Assembly (NCBI GenBank): GCA_031960925.1
Contig: JAVSBY010000016.1
Coordinates: forward strand, 24,276-88,275
Length of the DNA: 64,000 nucleotides
DNA from: Gilliamella sp031960925
GTDB taxonomy: Bacteria; Pseudomonadota; Gammaproteobacteria; Enterobacterales; Orbaceae
Direction of reading: 5' to 3'
Below, in pieces: positions 61,812-64,000 of this stretch. The notes beneath the pieces were generated by a model. That model saw only the letters and a program-made list of their open reading frames with translations, was not told the DNA's origin and made no database searches. The position numbers and the translations under genes are program-made. Each line of letters opens with the position of its first letter. The stretch's first letter is position 1.

Positions 61812-64000
61812 ATGAAAAAACTATTTAGTGCGTTACTGTGTTTATCGATTTTCCATTCAGGGCAGACCTTAGCAGCGGAGTGGAAAGCGATAGCATTTGG
61901 CCAATCAACCGACTTAAATTTTGCGTCTTTAATTAAGCCGGAAAAAGTGGGAATGAATAATGTTTGGATTGCTGGGCAAAATAGCTACTTAGTGCCGAAT
62001 CAACCTTACCCGTTGCCATCTGATTTTTATTTGGAAAGTCGCGGCGGTAAAATCGCTAACTCTCACGATGGTATGGTTGTTTTTTATACAAAGCTGCCCG
62101 TTACTCAAACCTTTACCTTAGAAAGTGATGTCACACTCGAACAGCTTGGACCTGAAGTGGATGGAAAAACCCCAGCGGCTCAAGAGGCGGCAGGATTATT
62201 TGTGCGAGATACGATTGGCGTTGCAAGAAGTGAACCGCAGCCGGAAGGCTATGAGGAATTTCCTAATGCATCAAATGTGATTATGAATGCATTTATTACT
62301 CAAAATAAAAAGAATGACCATTTAGTTTCTATAACCGGTTTAGTGCGCGAAGGCGTTGAGGCCGCTTGGGGCAACGAGGGGATCTCAATTAATAAAACCC
62401 CTTATGCGCAAAATATTGATTACCTCAGTACGAAAGATATTCATCTTTCAATCATCAGAACGCCTGAAAAATTTACGTTAACCATGAAAGATAATGCCAA
62501 TGGCGAGACTAAAACGTGGTCGATGAATGATTATGCGGGGTTGATGAATCAACAAGATAACGACTTTATTTATGTTGGTTTTTTTGCATCAAGAAATGCC
62601 AAAGTTGAGTTTAAACATTCAGCGTTAATACTTGATAATGTACCGGTGAATTATGCCAACTTGCCAGTTAAACCCAAAGTGACAATTGATGTTAAACCAA
62701 CGTTGACCTTATCTTCGCCTCAACAGGCGTATAATAATCACTACATATTACAGTTTTTGCCTAACGTGTCGGGAACGGTATTCGTTAAAGAAACCAACCA
62801 GACATTAACGGCTTTAGCCGGGGAGTTAATGCAACTACCGGTTGAGTTAAAACAAGGCGCGAACACATTTACCGTTGATTTTAAAGATCAAACTAAGCGC
62901 AATCAGCAAACGTTCACTATACATTTAGAGAAATCCTCGATTGAAAACCTGTCTGATATTGTGGTCTCTCCAACGGGTAAAAAGACCAATAAAGGCACCA
63001 TGCAATCACCGGTTGATTTAGATACGGCGGTAAAAAGCGTTCAACCTAATGGGATTATTCATTTAATCGATGGTATGTATGATGGTATTACCATTGCGAT
63101 TGCGCAAAGTGGCTTGCCCAATCAATTAAAAACTATTGAGGCTGTCAATAAACATAAAGCGATTTTTGTGAATAATACATTTAACTTAGATAGTCATTAC
63201 TGGTCTTTAAAACAGGTGGTTTTTGATGGCAATGTCGATGGCAAAGACAATAAACCGGCTTATTTACGTATTTCCGGCAGTCATAATGTGATTGATCAAG
63301 TCATTACGCGCAACAACAGTGATACTGGCCTTGCGATTTCAGCAAAAAGTAACAATCGATTATTTTGGCCTTCATACAATTTAATTCTCAACTCAGATTC
63401 TTACAATAACATGGATAAATCCGGTAAAAATGCCGATGGGTTTGCAGCTAAGCTTGGCGTGGGTAAAGGCAATGTATTTCGAGGGTGCATTTCACATAAT
63501 AATACCGATGATGGATTTGATTTGTATAACAAAATTGAAGATGGTCCAAATGAACCGGTACTGATCGACAGTTGTGTCACTTATGCCAATGGTTTTCCGT
63601 TTTCGAAACCAAACATTGCTAAAGGCAGTATTGGCAATGGATTTAAATTAGGCGCCGAAGGGCAACCGGTCAATCATAAAATCATCAATTCGATTGCCTT
63701 AAACAACAATATGGATGGCTTTACGGATAATTTTAATACCGGTTCATATACGATTGATAATAATATTGCGATCAATAGCGCGCGATACAACTATATTTTA
63801 CGATCAAATCCATATTCGTTTTTAAAACCAACCGTTTCCTTTAATAATAATTATTCAATTAGAGATAACTGGAAAAATGTGATTAACGATTCGTTTGGAA
63901 CACAAGTTAAGGTTGAGCACTTTCAATCGGTTACAACAAACCAGTTATGGAAAGAGAATATTCAATTCAACATTACTCGCGATAAACAAGGTCATATTGT
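61812..64000 (+). CDS. pelX: Pectate/exopolygalacturonate lyase, PL9 family (PelX-like), 3' end outside window
   Basis: Cleaves polygalacturonate by beta-elimination, Ca-dependent. 729 residues are visible and the frame is open to the window end. Signal peptide about 1-21 (LFSALLCLSIFHSGQTLA). Residues 25-290 form a beta-rich N-terminal domain, 300-390 an Ig-like region, and 400 onwards a parallel beta-helix. PL9 Ca site: Asp542, Asp566, Asp567 and Asp570 (ADGFAAK and TDDGFD), with the same 24-1-3 spacing as the PL9 Pel9A set, and the proposed base Lys612 (GNGFK). Size and layout resemble Dickeya PelX, a periplasmic exo-lyase of about 750 residues. Good GAACGAAG Shine-Dalgarno before ATG 61812. 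Confidence 0.92.
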   Translation, partial: MKKLFSALLCLSIFHSGQTLAAEWKAIAFGQSTDLNFASLIKPEKVGMNNVWIAGQNSYLVPNQPYPLPSDFYLESRGGKIANSHDGMVVFYTKLPVTQTFTLESDVTLEQLGPEVDGKTPAAQEAAGLFVRDTIGVARSEPQPEGYEEFPNASNVIMNAFITQNKKNDHLVSITGLVREGVEAAWGNEGISINKTPYAQNIDYLSTKDIHLSIIRTPEKFTLTMKDNANGETKTWSMNDYAGLMNQQDNDFIYVGFFASRNAKVEFKHSALILDNVPVNYANLPVKPKVTIDVKPTLTLSSPQQAYNNHYILQFLPNVSGTVFVKETNQTLTALAGELMQLPVELKQGANTFTVDFKDQTKRNQQTFTIHLEKSSIENLSDIVVSPTGKKTNKGTMQSPVDLDTAVKSVQPNGIIHLIDGMYDGITIAIAQSGLPNQLKTIEAVNKHKAIFVNNTFNLDSHYWSLKQVVFDGNVDGKDNKPAYLRISGSHNVIDQVITRNNSDTGLAISAKSNNRLFWPSYNLILNSDSYNNMDKSGKNADGFAAKLGVGKGNVFRGCISHNNTDDGFDLYNKIEDGPNEPVLIDSCVTYANGFPFSKPNIAKGSIGNGFKLGAEGQPVNHKIINSIALNNNMDGFTDNFNTGSYTIDNNIAINSARYNYILRSNPYSFLKPTVSFNNNYSIRDNWKNVINDSFGTQVKVEHFQSVTTNQLWKENIQFNITRDKQGHI

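Overview
The window reads as the chromosome of a gammaproteobacterium close to the Enterobacterales and Pasteurellales. Nearly every housekeeping protein aligns by eye along its length with the E. coli version, and many local gene orders match E. coli: rpsB-tsf-pyrH-frr-dxr, rlmE-ftsH-folP with divergent yhbY and greA, hslR-hslO, mobA-mobB-yihD-dsbA, carA-carB, mrdA-mrdB-dacA and oriC beside mnmG. The moderately AT-rich DNA, short intergenic spaces, pectin genes and breaks in synteny fit an insect-gut lineage such as Orbaceae (Gilliamella/Orbus). That assignment is inference. The assembly is a scaffold with three 100-N gaps (5322-5421, 21000-21099, 59708-59807). The first is not a real gap, because identical 55-bp contig ends flank it.

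Layout. 1-4465: anaerobic DMSO reductase operon dmsABC plus its chaperone, with dmsA cut by the window edge; then ubiA. 5617-12851: a Fur-box-preceded leftward operon of TonB-dependent receptor, periplasmic M16 protease and SbmA-like ABC exporter/permease, the YddB-PqqL-YddA/FusA-FusC-FusD type of protease-associated import system linked in plant pathogens to taking iron from ferredoxin. 13024-24038: folP, ftsH, rlmE, yhbY, greA, an AsmA-like protein, hslR, hslO, mtgA, mobB, mobA, yihD and a dsbA with an unusual CPSC active site. 24126-27316: macAB efflux. 27612-32242: dxr-frr-pyrH-tsf-rpsB. 32377-39157: dacA-mrdB-mrdA-phoH-miaB. 39339-46981: amiC, pgpA, argF and carAB, with ArgR operators between argF and carA. 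Then come initiator tRNA-Met and a metE-metF operon that looks more Firmicute-like than enterobacterial. 50742-54454: rsmG, mnmG, a well-formed oriC and hda right beside it. 55304-64000: a pectin-use island with a GPH transporter, a double-length KdgM-like porin, pectin methylesterase, an SGNH acetylesterase, a discoidin-domain secreted protein and a PL9 pectate lyase (cut by the window end). Two CRP-like sites and a KdgR-like site lie between the divergent transporter and porin.

How it works together. The pectin island would de-esterify, deacetylate and cleave pectin and import the oligogalacturonides. The protease-import operon could take iron from plant protein in the same diet. MobA/MobB supply the molybdenum cofactor form that DmsA needs. 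CarAB and ArgF share ArgR-type operators. The mrd genes, dacA, mtgA and amiC cover wall growth and splitting. Two essential-type genes, mrdA and hda, have their conserved N-termini and Shine-Dalgarno sequences but no ATG/GTG/TTG at the right place; both appear to start at ATT.

No CRISPR array, prophage or insertion sequence was seen.
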